Source of the DNA: CAZEQJ01 sp964514385
GTDB lineage: Bacteria > Bacteroidota > Bacteroidia > Cytophagales > Cyclobacteriaceae
DNA length: 64,000 bases
Reading direction: 5' to 3'
NCBI GenBank assembly: GCA_964514385.1
Contig: CAZEQJ010000013.1
Coordinates: 16,445-80,444, forward strand
The notes under the pieces are model-generated. The model searched no databases, was not told where the DNA came from, and saw only the letters and a program-made list of their open reading frames with translations. The translations under genes and the position numbers were made by a program. Below are positions 52,714-61,393 of the stretch, piece after piece. Positions within the stretch are counted from its first letter, which is position 1. Every line of letters starts with the position of its first letter.

Positions 52714-53282
52714 TTTGTGTTGAAATATTTACGGTTTCGGGGCTCATAATGATCTTTTTCACCCAGCATTACTTTTTCTTTGCCCTCGCTAATGCGATAG
52801 GAAAATGAGGCCAGACCTCCGCTGACGGCACATATGGCGTGCAGTTTGGTTACAAATTCAGCGATAGCCAGCAGGTAGGGCATAGGGCCAAATGGCTTTC
52901 CTTCATAATCCATATCCAGGCCGGCCACTATCACGCGCTTACCGGCATTGGCCAGCTTATTACAGACATCAGGAAGGTCGTCATCAAAAAACTGAGCTTC
53001 ATCAATGCCAATCACATCCGAATTGCCGGCCTGCAGCAGAATTTCACTTGAAAACTGCACAGGAGTAGAACGGATAGCATTTTTATTATGGGATATTACG
53101 TCTGTTTCATCGTAGCGATTGTCAAGCGCAGGCTTGAAAATTTCAACATTCTGGCGGGCAATGACAGCACGGTTTAACCTGCGGATAAGTTCTTCCGTTT
53201 TACCACTGAACATGCAGCCGCAGATGACTTCTATCCAACCGGCATCCGGGTGCTTGGGGGAATAGGTGGGTTCAACAAACAT
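52710..53282 (-). CDS. tdk: Thymidine kinase lacking three zinc-site cysteines
   Basis: A 190-residue type II thymidine kinase that phosphorylates thymidine for salvage. It has the P-loop GCMFSGKTEE (about 22-31) and the catalytic Glu95 in the DEAQFF box. The C-terminal lasso (about 165-185) is recognisable. The usual four zinc-binding Cys (CxxC and CxxC) read C151-A-V-S154 and N183-R-K-Y186, so only one remains and zinc is probably not bound. Similar loss may be lineage-wide in some Bacteroidota. Its stop overlaps the porZ ATG by four bases. Confidence 0.94.
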   Translation of the reverse strand: MFVEPTYSPKHPDAGWIEVICGCMFSGKTEELIRRLNRAVIARQNVEIFKPALDNRYDETDVISHNKNAIRSTPVQFSSEILLQAGNSDVIGIDEAQFFDDDLPDVCNKLANAGKRVIVAGLDMDYEGKPFGPMPYLLAIAEFVTKLHAICAVSGGLASFSYRISEGKEKVMLGEKDHYEPRNRKYFNTK

Positions 53283-53361
53283 GTATTCAGGTATTTATGC
53301 TACAAAACAAATACATTTCAACTATTTTCACATCAATGCTGAATGTTAAGCTCTTTCTGAT

Positions 53362-54309
53362 ATGGAAAACACTTTAAACCAGGAAAAATTGCTGCAGTAT
53401 GCCAGAAACTGGTCTAAGGCTGCCTGTGATGCCTTTTTTAGCGATCACAAGAAGATTAATGGCAACGATATTAAAAATTTTTCGACCATAAAACAGGTCA
53501 ATTTTTTTGTGATACAGGAGCTGATGCTGAAATGGCATGAAGAGACAGAAAAAATCCGGAGTCCGTATTTCAACTTTGAGCATCATGAAGTCAGGGAAGC
53601 GCTCACCTCTTTCATGAATGTCTTATCCCGCCATATCGAAATGAAGCGTGAAGTTTTTGAGGGCATCCTCGTGCAATCAATCCGGGATACCATAACCATA
53701 CTTTTTGCGCCTTTTGATTATTTTGTAGAACAGATCGGGGCATCCGGCACCTTTCAGCCGGACCTCTTCCGCAAAAAGAGCAAATACATTGTGATCAATA
53801 AAAACCTTGCACAGGTATTTCTCAAAAAACTGGAGGAAAATAAGGTTTCTGATAAAAAAGAAGCTTTTAATCTGTTCGAAAATGCCTGTGCAGAAGTCAA
53901 CGCAATGCCGGAAGATCCTGCAAATACAGTAGCTGAGCTCAAAAAAACCCTGGATTTTGATTTTGATTCACTCTTTCTCCACCAGCGGAAAGCAATTGAA
54001 GACAATCAACCTTCGGTCACGCCGCGGCAGAATGAGCCCATCCCAGACATAAAAGTGTCTCATCGCTATGAAAAAATACAATCCATCTCGGCTTCGATTA
54101 CATTAAACCAGCGATATATGTTCCAGAAAGAACTGTTTGATGACAACCCGGAGACATATGAGGAGGTGATCAGCAAAATCGATGAAATGGCTTCCTACAG
54201 TGAGGTTGCAAGATTTCTTTCCCCGTACATGGAAAGGTTCAACTGGGATATCGAAAAAGATGAGGAGGCCGAATTCTTTGAATTGATATCCAGAAAATTT
54301 AATGGGTAA
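53362..54309 (+). CDS. Unknown conserved protein, C-terminal helical domain
   Basis: A 315-residue soluble protein that I do not recognise by function. The N-terminal half (about 1-150) is helical with aromatic/hydrophobic spacing; the middle (about 150-230) is acidic and likely flexible. The C-terminal 80 residues (ASITLNQRYMFQKELFDDN, then SEVARFLSPYMERFNWDIE) resemble a small module I have seen at the end of other Bacteroidota proteins of unknown function. There is no signal peptide or membrane helix. It is divergent from tdk and ends two bases before the next gene's likely ATG. Confidence 0.65.
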   Translation: MENTLNQEKLLQYARNWSKAACDAFFSDHKKINGNDIKNFSTIKQVNFFVIQELMLKWHEETEKIRSPYFNFEHHEVREALTSFMNVLSRHIEMKREVFEGILVQSIRDTITILFAPFDYFVEQIGASGTFQPDLFRKKSKYIVINKNLAQVFLKKLEENKVSDKKEAFNLFENACAEVNAMPEDPANTVAELKKTLDFDFDSLFLHQRKAIEDNQPSVTPRQNEPIPDIKVSHRYEKIQSISASITLNQRYMFQKELFDDNPETYEEVISKIDEMASYSEVARFLSPYMERFNWDIEKDEEAEFFELISRKFNG

Positions 54310-54310
54310 T

Positions 54311-55033
54311 ATGAAAGTCATACTTTATATAGTCGGTGTGGTTGTAGTAATAATCATCGCGGCCGGTATCATTATCAGTAAGCAGCTACCGGAAGGATAT
54401 GATCAGGAAAGGGCCGATGAGGTAGCCCATAATATCCTGGCCCGCGTGGATTCATCTGCATGGAGGGAGACACAATATTTCAGCTGGGAGCTATTTGGCC
54501 ATCAATATGTATGGGATCAGACAAATAACTATGCCTCCATCCGGTGGGATGACATAGAAGTGCTGATGGTGCTGGACAGCATAGATGGCATAGCTATGCA
54601 GGGAGGTGAAGAGGTCCTGGGCGATGAAAAACAGAAAATTCTCGATAAGGCGTGGAGCTTCTGGACGAATGATAGTTTCTGGTTTATGGCCTACACAAAA
54701 TTATTCGACACTGGCACCATACGTGAAATGGTAAAAATTGACGGCAGAGAATGCCTGAAAGTTACATACACTACCGGTGGTACTACGCCGGGTGATTCAT
54801 ATGTATGGCATTATGATGAGGAATACCTGCCGGAAGCGTTTCAGATGTGGGTATCGGTATTGCCTGTAAATGGCATAAAGGTAAGATGGGCAGAATGGCA
54901 CCAGACAGAGACAGGTGTATGGGTGGCAGGATTCCGGGGTCGTGGTGATCTTGGATTTGAAGTAAAAAATATCCGCGGAGTTGACGTCATACCGGCCACA
55001 GAGCATCAACCTGCATTTCATTTGCTCGACTAG
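54311..55033 (+). CDS. Unknown membrane-anchored protein
   Basis: A 240-residue protein with one N-terminal membrane helix (VILYIVGVVVVIIIAAGIII, about 3-23) and a periplasmic domain rich in Trp (about 13). The pattern is that of a beta-rich ligand-binding or lipid-contacting domain (YFSWELFGHQYVWDQ; YVWHYDEEYLPEAFQMWV). The ATG at 54311 follows the upstream stop after one base; an ATG at 54302 would overlap it. It is coupled to the unknown gene at 53362. The stop codon overlaps that of mgsA (CTAG shared). No function is inferred. Confidence 0.65.
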   Translation: MKVILYIVGVVVVIIIAAGIIISKQLPEGYDQERADEVAHNILARVDSSAWRETQYFSWELFGHQYVWDQTNNYASIRWDDIEVLMVLDSIDGIAMQGGEEVLGDEKQKILDKAWSFWTNDSFWFMAYTKLFDTGTIREMVKIDGRECLKVTYTTGGTTPGDSYVWHYDEEYLPEAFQMWVSVLPVNGIKVRWAEWHQTETGVWVAGFRGRGDLGFEVKNIRGVDVIPATEHQPAFHLLD

Positions 55034-55464
55034 GTATCTATTTTTCTTGTATTATAGCCTTCGAACTCAGGGATATCGCGTTTGTATTCATTTTCCATAA
55101 AGGGGCTGGAAAAGATAAAATCAGCTGAACTGCGATTGGTAGCTGTAGGGATATTCCATACTGTTGCAAGGCGTAGCAGTGCCTTCACATCCGGATCATG
55201 GGGTTGTGACTCCAGCGGATCCCAGAAAAAGATAAGGATGTCGATTTCACCTTCCGATATTTTTGCTCCGATTTGCTGATCTCCACCGAGCGGACCGCTT
55301 AAAAAACGATGAACAGGGAGCTGCAATGCTTCCTCAAGGATTTTTCCGGTAGTGCCGGTAGCGAAGATCTCATGCTGAGCCAGCTGGTTTTTTTTGTTTT
55401 GAGCCCAATTTACCATTTCCTTTTTTTTATGGTCATGGGCTACCAGTGCTATCTTTTTCTTCAT
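55030..55464 (-). CDS. mgsA: Methylglyoxal synthase
   Basis: A 144-residue enzyme that converts dihydroxyacetone phosphate to methylglyoxal and phosphate, bypassing lower glycolysis when phosphate is scarce. Family segments are intact: ALVAHDHKKKEMVNW, FATGTTG near 35, LSGPLGGDQQIGA near 59-71 with catalytic Asp, and FFWDPLESQPHDPDV near 84-98. Its ATG overlaps the M28 peptidase stop by four bases. The product is toxic; a glyoxalase-fold (VOC) gene lies 1.2 kb away but is not evidently glyoxalase I. Confidence 0.94.
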   Translation of the reverse strand: MKKKIALVAHDHKKKEMVNWAQNKKNQLAQHEIFATGTTGKILEEALQLPVHRFLSGPLGGDQQIGAKISEGEIDILIFFWDPLESQPHDPDVKALLRLATVWNIPTATNRSSADFIFSSPFMENEYKRDIPEFEGYNTRKIDT

Positions 55465-56636
55465 GGCTGAAAGGTGGTTACAGTATCCAGTATCAGTTGA
55501 AACAATTCATTATACCTTGTAAGTGGCAACGTGCTGCCCTTGTCGTTTATATCGTGATAGGCTGTGATGCCACCAAGTGTGTAAATAAAAAACGATGGCA
55601 CACCGGCCATATGGAAAGGGCAGTGGTCACTGTTGCAGGCCTCACCGCGTGCTTTTACCTGTGTCATGTAGCCCTTCTCCTCATTTATAGACACCATACG
55701 GTTAAATACCTCGGGGTATTCCTTACCATTGACGACGGTGATGCCGTCATCACCGCTACCTACCAGGTCCAGATTGAATACCCATTTGATCCGGGATAGA
55801 GGCACAGGAGTATTTTGCACAAAATAGAATGAACCCAGCAACCCTAGTTCTTCACCTGATAATGCAAGGAAAAGTACGGAATAGTAGGAGTCTTCGAAGG
55901 ATTGAGCCAAATCACAGATGAGGGCGACGCCACTGGCATTGTCGTTCGCTCCGGGGATATAGGCTTCTTCTCCCAACATACCCAGATGGTCGTAATGGGC
56001 GGTAAATAAAAGAAAGGTATCAGGGGCGCCATAGCCTGTCTTCCACCCCCAAACATTTTGAGTTTCTTCATTTTTCAGATAATCTGATTCGATGTTTACC
56101 TCAATCTTACTGCCCGGTGCAGGTGCCTGGCGCATGATCAGCTCGGGAATATCGCATACATTTCCGGAAGGGCTCCATGTGAGCTTATCTTCGGTAGGCC
56201 TGATAATTAGTTTAGTGGCAGATGTAATGACAGGTTCTTGGTTTTGTTCAATAATAAGCGCATGATCTGATTTTACCGGTTCGGTCACCACTTTCAGTTT
56301 ACCGGCATACGGTGGGCTGCAGGGGTTAGGAAGGAAGTCGACACCAGCAATGTAGGTAGTGCTTTTCCGGCGTATGCTCAGCGCACCCGGAAAAGTATTT
56401 GCTGAAAGTGTAAAAGGCTGCATGTATGAGCCATCGATAGGCTGGAGACCTGCTTTCTCAAATTCAGCTGCAATGAAATTGGCTGCTTTTCCATCGTGGT
56501 TATTGGCATATCCCCGTCCACGAAAAGCTTCAGAAGTGAGTGTATCGATGATTTCCCTGGCATATTCAATATGCTGTGCGAAGGCAATGTTGGCAGCACA
56601 TACCGTAAAAACGATTATGTATGGGAATATTTTCAT
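55461..56636 (-). CDS. M28-family zinc aminopeptidase, secreted
   Basis: A 391-residue protein with a signal peptide (MKIFPYIIVFTVCAANIAFAQ). It has an N-terminal non-catalytic part, probably a PA-like domain (to about 190), and the M28 catalytic domain. Zinc and catalytic residues are seen in TAHYDHLGMLG, GANDNASGVAL, SGEELGLLGS, NLDLVG and SDHCPFHMAGVPSFF. By family it removes N-terminal residues from peptides in the periplasm. It is the first gene of a two-gene unit with mgsA and is divergent from the VOC gene across 46 bases. Confidence 0.92.
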   Translation of the reverse strand: MKIFPYIIVFTVCAANIAFAQHIEYAREIIDTLTSEAFRGRGYANNHDGKAANFIAAEFEKAGLQPIDGSYMQPFTLSANTFPGALSIRRKSTTYIAGVDFLPNPCSPPYAGKLKVVTEPVKSDHALIIEQNQEPVITSATKLIIRPTEDKLTWSPSGNVCDIPELIMRQAPAPGSKIEVNIESDYLKNEETQNVWGWKTGYGAPDTFLLFTAHYDHLGMLGEEAYIPGANDNASGVALICDLAQSFEDSYYSVLFLALSGEELGLLGSFYFVQNTPVPLSRIKWVFNLDLVGSGDDGITVVNGKEYPEVFNRMVSINEEKGYMTQVKARGEACNSDHCPFHMAGVPSFFIYTLGGITAYHDINDKGSTLPLTRYNELFQLILDTVTTFQP

Positions 56637-56682
56637 TCTATTTCCTAAAATTCCACATATTTGTGGCTAAAATACATAAACT

Positions 56683-57747
56683 ATGATGATTTGTGGTATA
56701 CAACAGGTAGGTATTGGTATTCCTGACGTTCATAATGCCTGGGCATGGTATAGAAAAGCCTTTGGTATGCGGATACAGGTATTTGAAGAAGCAGCGGAAG
56801 CAAATCTGATGCTGCCTTACACCGGAGGTAAGCCACATAAGCGCCATGCTATCCTGGCATTAAACGAACGAGGAGGTGGCGGATTTGAGATCTGGCAGTA
56901 TACCAGCCGCACCCCGCAACCTCCCGGCGAGGAAATAGTATTGGGCGACCTGGGGCTGTATATCGCTAAAATCAAAACTGACAGGGTTGATAAGGCCTAT
57001 CAGTATCATAAATCACAAGGTTATGACCTGCTCGGTGAGTTGAGTAAAGACCCAAAAGGTGATCCGCATTATTACCTTAAGGACCCTTATGGAAATATTT
57101 TTGAAGTTGTAAAAAGCGATGAATTTTTCAGGGATACAAAGGAGATCACCGGCGGTCCAAATGGTATGGTAATTGGGGTTTCCGATGCTGATAACTCCAT
57201 AGCGTTTTACCGGGAAGTCCTCGGCTATGATGAGGTGGTTTATGATAAAACAGCGGCGTTTGAAGATCTTTCCAGCCTTCCAAAAGGAGATGGGAAAATA
57301 AGACGTGTACTGCTACGTCACCGGAAGGAGCGTATGGGGCCATTTTCTGAAATGCTTGGGCACACAGAAATAGAGCTGGTACAGACGATGGACATCAAAC
57401 CTAAAAAAATATTTGCTGATCGCTATTGGGGTGATCTTGGTTTTATTCATTTATGTTTTGATGTTGTGGGCATGGCGGAGTTACGATCACATTGTGTAGC
57501 GAAGGGCCACCCCTTTACTGTTGACAGCAGCAAGGCGCATCATGATACGTTTGATATGGGCGAGGCCGCAGGCCATTTCAGTTATATCGAAGATCCAGAT
57601 GGCACATGGATCGAGTTTGTTGAGACCCACAAAGTGCCTATTCTAAAGAAATTTAACTGGTATCTCGATCTGAGGAAGCGAAACAGGGAAAAAAGACTCC
57701 CACGCTGGATGCTGAAATCTATGGCGTTAAATAAGCATAAGGATTAA
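56683..57747 (+). CDS. Two-domain VOC-family protein
   Basis: A 354-residue soluble protein with two glyoxalase/bleomycin-resistance-like (VOC) modules: about 4-145 (opening GIQQVGIGIPDVHNAWAWY, closing KDPYGNIFEVVKS) and about 155-315 (opening GMVIGVSDADNSIAFY, closing EDPDGTWIEFVETH). A basic C-terminal tail follows (about 320-354, rich in Arg/Lys). Conserved acidic ends of each module suggest a metal site. VOC proteins include dioxygenases, isomerases and resistance proteins, so the reaction is not assignable. It sits next to mgsA, but neither domain looks like classical glyoxalase I. It ends one base before rodA (convergent). Confidence 0.82.
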   Translation: MMICGIQQVGIGIPDVHNAWAWYRKAFGMRIQVFEEAAEANLMLPYTGGKPHKRHAILALNERGGGGFEIWQYTSRTPQPPGEEIVLGDLGLYIAKIKTDRVDKAYQYHKSQGYDLLGELSKDPKGDPHYYLKDPYGNIFEVVKSDEFFRDTKEITGGPNGMVIGVSDADNSIAFYREVLGYDEVVYDKTAAFEDLSSLPKGDGKIRRVLLRHRKERMGPFSEMLGHTEIELVQTMDIKPKKIFADRYWGDLGFIHLCFDVVGMAELRSHCVAKGHPFTVDSSKAHHDTFDMGEAAGHFSYIEDPDGTWIEFVETHKVPILKKFNWYLDLRKRNREKRLPRWMLKSMALNKHKD

Positions 57748-59013
57748 CTATCTCTCCAGCACCTGCATACGGTGTGCATCGAGCTTGAGCAGGATAAAGA
57801 GCAGTATGGTAAAACCCCATAACGAGCTGCCACCATAGCTGAAAAATGGCAGCGGTATCCCGACCACCGGAAATAAGCCAATGGTCATGGAAATATTGAC
57901 TACAAAGTGAAAAAAAATGATACAGGCTACACTGTAGCCATATACTCTGCCAAAACGTGTTTTCTGCCTGTCTGCGATAGCAATAATCCGGAAAATCAGC
58001 ACAATGAACAGGGTAATCAAAACAAAGCTGCCAATGTAGCCATGTTCTTCACCAATGGTGCAAAAAATAAAATCGGTACTTTGCTCCGGCACAAAGTCGA
58101 ACTTTGTCTGTGTGCCGTTCAGAAACCCTTTGCCGGAAAAGCCACCTGAGCCGATTGCAATTTTTGACTGAGTCACATTCCATCCGTAGCCAAGCGGGTC
58201 GGCATCGGGATTGATGAGCACCATAATCCTGCTTTGCTGATAGGGCTTTAGTACTTTTTCAAATACCAGATTTACACTTTTTACCACGCCTACCAGCATT
58301 AAAGCACTAACAACCGTGATCACCATCATCCGGCGTGATTTTCTTACAATGAACAGAACAATGAGGGTCAGCGCGGCAATACCTAGCATCAGTTGCAGCT
58401 CCGGCACCAGTAGCGATATTACAAACACCGTCACGGCAACGACACCTACAACCAGAAAGGTTGGATTGATACCTTCACGGTAGAGTACAAGCAGAAAGGC
58501 TGAAAAAACCATAGCCGTACCTGTATCTCCCTGCAAAATAATAAGCGCCGTGGGCAGTAAAATGATCGCAAAAGTGATGATCAGGTGGCGTAAGCTGTCA
58601 AATTTAAACCCCGTGGTGGTCATATACCTGGCCAGTGCCAGAGCAGTGGCAAACTTGGCAAACTCTGATGGCTGAAGGCTGATGCCTCCCAGCCTGAACC
58701 ATGAGCGGCTCCCGGATATTTCCACACCAAAAAACAGCACACCGACCAGCAGCGCAATCATAATTCCATACAGGATATAAGCAAGCGATTCATAGCCCTT
58801 AAAATCAAGAATGAAGATCACCAGAATGATTACAATCGAGGCAAGAATACGGATAAACTGCTTGCCGGAATTGGCAGACAGGTTAAAAATGGAATAGGTG
58901 ATCTCATCATCGAATACAGCCGCATAAATATTTAGCCACCCCAGCATTACCAATGCCAGATAAATAAAAATGGTTAGCCAGTCCAGACGGTTTATGAAAT
59001 TCTCTTCTCTCAT
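57748..59013 (-). CDS. rodA: Rod-shape peptidoglycan polymerase RodA
   Basis: A 421-residue SEDS glycosyltransferase with about ten membrane helices. Family motifs include GSRSWFRLGGISLQPSEFAK near 100-119, ILLPTALIILQGDTGTAMVF near 150-169, and the late SYGGSSLW near 394. It polymerises glycan strands during cell elongation with PBP2. It is the last gene of the mreB-mreC-mreD-mrdA-rodA unit, overlapping mrdA by four bases (ATGA). Confidence 0.96.
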   Translation of the reverse strand: MREENFINRLDWLTIFIYLALVMLGWLNIYAAVFDDEITYSIFNLSANSGKQFIRILASIVIILVIFILDFKGYESLAYILYGIMIALLVGVLFFGVEISGSRSWFRLGGISLQPSEFAKFATALALARYMTTTGFKFDSLRHLIITFAIILLPTALIILQGDTGTAMVFSAFLLVLYREGINPTFLVVGVVAVTVFVISLLVPELQLMLGIAALTLIVLFIVRKSRRMMVITVVSALMLVGVVKSVNLVFEKVLKPYQQSRIMVLINPDADPLGYGWNVTQSKIAIGSGGFSGKGFLNGTQTKFDFVPEQSTDFIFCTIGEEHGYIGSFVLITLFIVLIFRIIAIADRQKTRFGRVYGYSVACIIFFHFVVNISMTIGLFPVVGIPLPFFSYGGSSLWGFTILLFILLKLDAHRMQVLER

Positions 59014-60878
59014 TCTGTTCCGAGTGCAGCTTCTGTATTATCAATTTCAATGACCTCTTCCACTTCTTCAGTTTCGGTTACTTCAGGGTCAGCAAAATCA
59101 CCTTTGACCACATAGTCTTCAAGCCAGGGGCGTTCAACTTCGCCTTTGATGTAATACTCTACCATCAGGCTGGCAATAGAGGCAGCTGCACGGCCACCCC
59201 ATCCGGCATTTTCAACATAAACAGATACAGCGATCTGAGGATTTTCCTTTGGGGCGAAGCACATAAATACAGAGTGGTCTTCACCGTGGGGGTTTTCAGC
59301 GGTACCCGTTTTTCCACAAACTTCAATACCCGGAATAACAGCGCGCCATGCGGTACCATATATAGCCTCGCTCATGGCATCAATTACAATATTAAAGTAT
59401 AGGGAGTCTATTCCGGTCTGGTTGGGAGTGGTGTATTTTTCCGGCTTTCCCCGTCCCCCGATATCCTTTACGATATGTGGGGTATAATAATATCCCCGGT
59501 TGGCCAGACAGGCACCCAGGTTGGCCATTTGTATTGGGGTCATGAGCAGGGCATCCTGCCCGATGCTTAGCGAAGAGATGGTGGAGAATTTCCAGCTATT
59601 TTCTCCATAAAAGCGATTGTAATAATCAACTGTGGGCACCAAACCGCTGTTTTCACTGGGCAGATCTACTCCCAATGGCCGTCCGATACCGAATTTTAAT
59701 ACATTATTGCGCCATTTTTCATAGCCCAGTCGGGAGTCGATAAAGGTATTGTCATCCAGGTTCTGATTGATCAGCCTCCGGAAAACCCTGAAAAAATAAT
59801 TGTTGGATGAATATTTTATCGCCTTCATTACATTATAAGGCCCCGGAGGTGCATGGTCACCAATCTGATAGGATTCAATATTAATGATTTGCTCCGGCCA
59901 GATTACTCCCTCCTCAAGTGCTATCAGAGCTTGTACTGTTTTGAAGATCGATCCTGGGGGATAGGTAGCCATAAGAGGCCGGTTATATAAAGGTTTTAGA
60001 GAATCCTGCACCAGCGAGGCAAAGTTCTTGCTGTAGTCACGCCCGGTCAGCAGAGAGGGGTCATAGGTCGGACTTGATACCATACTCAGAATTTCACCTG
60101 TGTTTGGGTCTATGGCTACTGCAGATCCTACTTTTCCTTCCATCAGGTAGCGGGTATATTTCTGTAGGTCGAGGTCGATTGTTGTTGTCAGATTTTCGCC
60201 CGGCACTGCAGCTGTGTCGAGTTCTCCATTACGAAATGAGCCTTTTTCAATTCCTCTTACATTTACCATTTTATACGTGACTCCTTTCACACCACGCAGA
60301 TACTCCTCATATTTTCTTTCTACACCACTTTTTCCGATGTAGTCTCCCATTTTATAAAAACCGGTTGTATCCTGATCGATATTTTGTCTGTCCACCTCGG
60401 CTACATAACCCAGTGCATTGGCGGCTATGGACGATTCATAGGCACGGATAGTTCTTGCATTCGGATAAAATCCCTTAAAGCGATTTAGTCGATCCTCCAT
60501 CATACTAAACTCCTCCATGGGTATCCTGGCTTTAAAAATGGACGGTTTTACATAAGAGTACTGTTGTGCTTCCCTGATTTTCTCAACAAATTTTTCCTTT
60601 GTCATTTGGGTAATTTCACAAAAAAGGGCAGTATCACGCACATCAATCTCCCTGGGGATAACCATCAGGTCTATTACCGGAGTATTGTAGACGAGTAGTT
60701 GACCATTGCGATCCATGATCAGGCCGCGATATGGATATTCCACCACCGGCTGCACAATATTATTTTCTGCTGCCCGCTTAAAACTGTTGTTTGTGACCTG
60801 AATAGAAAAAAGTTTTGCCAGTAGTATGATGCCCAACAGCAATACCACCAACTGGATAATCAGCCTGCGTTCATTCAT
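59010..60878 (-). CDS. mrdA: Penicillin-binding protein 2 (elongasome transpeptidase)
   Basis: A 622-residue class B PBP. One N-terminal membrane helix lies at about 5-25, then a pedestal domain. The transpeptidase domain has SxxK (PPGSIFKTVQ, about 311), SxN (SSNNYFF, about 360) and KTGT (CGKTGTAEN, about 531), all intact. It cross-links peptidoglycan made by RodA during elongation. The C-terminal ~35 residues are an unusually acidic tail (EVTETEEVEEVIEID). The gene overlaps mreD and rodA by four bases each. Confidence 0.96.
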   Translation of the reverse strand: MNERRLIIQLVVLLLGIILLAKLFSIQVTNNSFKRAAENNIVQPVVEYPYRGLIMDRNGQLLVYNTPVIDLMVIPREIDVRDTALFCEITQMTKEKFVEKIREAQQYSYVKPSIFKARIPMEEFSMMEDRLNRFKGFYPNARTIRAYESSIAANALGYVAEVDRQNIDQDTTGFYKMGDYIGKSGVERKYEEYLRGVKGVTYKMVNVRGIEKGSFRNGELDTAAVPGENLTTTIDLDLQKYTRYLMEGKVGSAVAIDPNTGEILSMVSSPTYDPSLLTGRDYSKNFASLVQDSLKPLYNRPLMATYPPGSIFKTVQALIALEEGVIWPEQIINIESYQIGDHAPPGPYNVMKAIKYSSNNYFFRVFRRLINQNLDDNTFIDSRLGYEKWRNNVLKFGIGRPLGVDLPSENSGLVPTVDYYNRFYGENSWKFSTISSLSIGQDALLMTPIQMANLGACLANRGYYYTPHIVKDIGGRGKPEKYTTPNQTGIDSLYFNIVIDAMSEAIYGTAWRAVIPGIEVCGKTGTAENPHGEDHSVFMCFAPKENPQIAVSVYVENAGWGGRAAASIASLMVEYYIKGEVERPWLEDYVVKGDFADPEVTETEEVEEVIEIDNTEAALGTE

Positions 60879-61393
60879 ATCACACGTTGTTTACTGTGAA
60901 ACAAATATTGAAGCATAATAATCACCACAAAACTGAGGATGGTACTCAATACCACACGGCCCAGGGTAAACCAGAACATCCGGAAGGTAGAAGCCTCAAG
61001 ATAAAACAGAAGCAAAATATGTAAAAACAGCAGTGGCAATGTGTAGGTGATAAACCAGGTGAGCCCCATATTTTTCATATTAGGGAATACGCCCAATTCA
61101 TAACCTCCGCGTGGCACATTTACATTTATCCAAAAGGGGCGAATAAAGGCAATAAATACAGTGGCTGCGGCATGTATACCACCCGAATTATAAAAAAGGT
61201 CAACCACAAAGCCTGATAAAAATCCCAGCAGCAACAGATAACCTCTACCTGTTTCCAGAGGTAAAAGCAGTATAAACATCAGGTAAATCAAGGTAAACGC
61301 CTTGCCTCCAACCACCAGATTACGTGCAAAAATGACCTGCAGCAGCGTATAACTGATAAAAATTATGACCGATCGCACCAGTGGAGACCTCAT
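60875..61393 (-). CDS. mreD: Rod-shape protein MreD
   Basis: A 172-residue inner-membrane protein with about five hydrophobic helices and little sequence conservation, as usual for MreD. A charged loop GFVVDLFYNSGGIHAAATVF near 60-79 is typical. It belongs to the elongasome with MreB, MreC, PBP2 and RodA. It overlaps mreC and mrdA by four bases on each side. Confidence 0.92.
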   Translation of the reverse strand: MRSPLVRSVIIFISYTLLQVIFARNLVVGGKAFTLIYLMFILLLPLETGRGYLLLLGFLSGFVVDLFYNSGGIHAAATVFIAFIRPFWINVNVPRGGYELGVFPNMKNMGLTWFITYTLPLLFLHILLLFYLEASTFRMFWFTLGRVVLSTILSFVVIIMLQYLFHSKQRVI

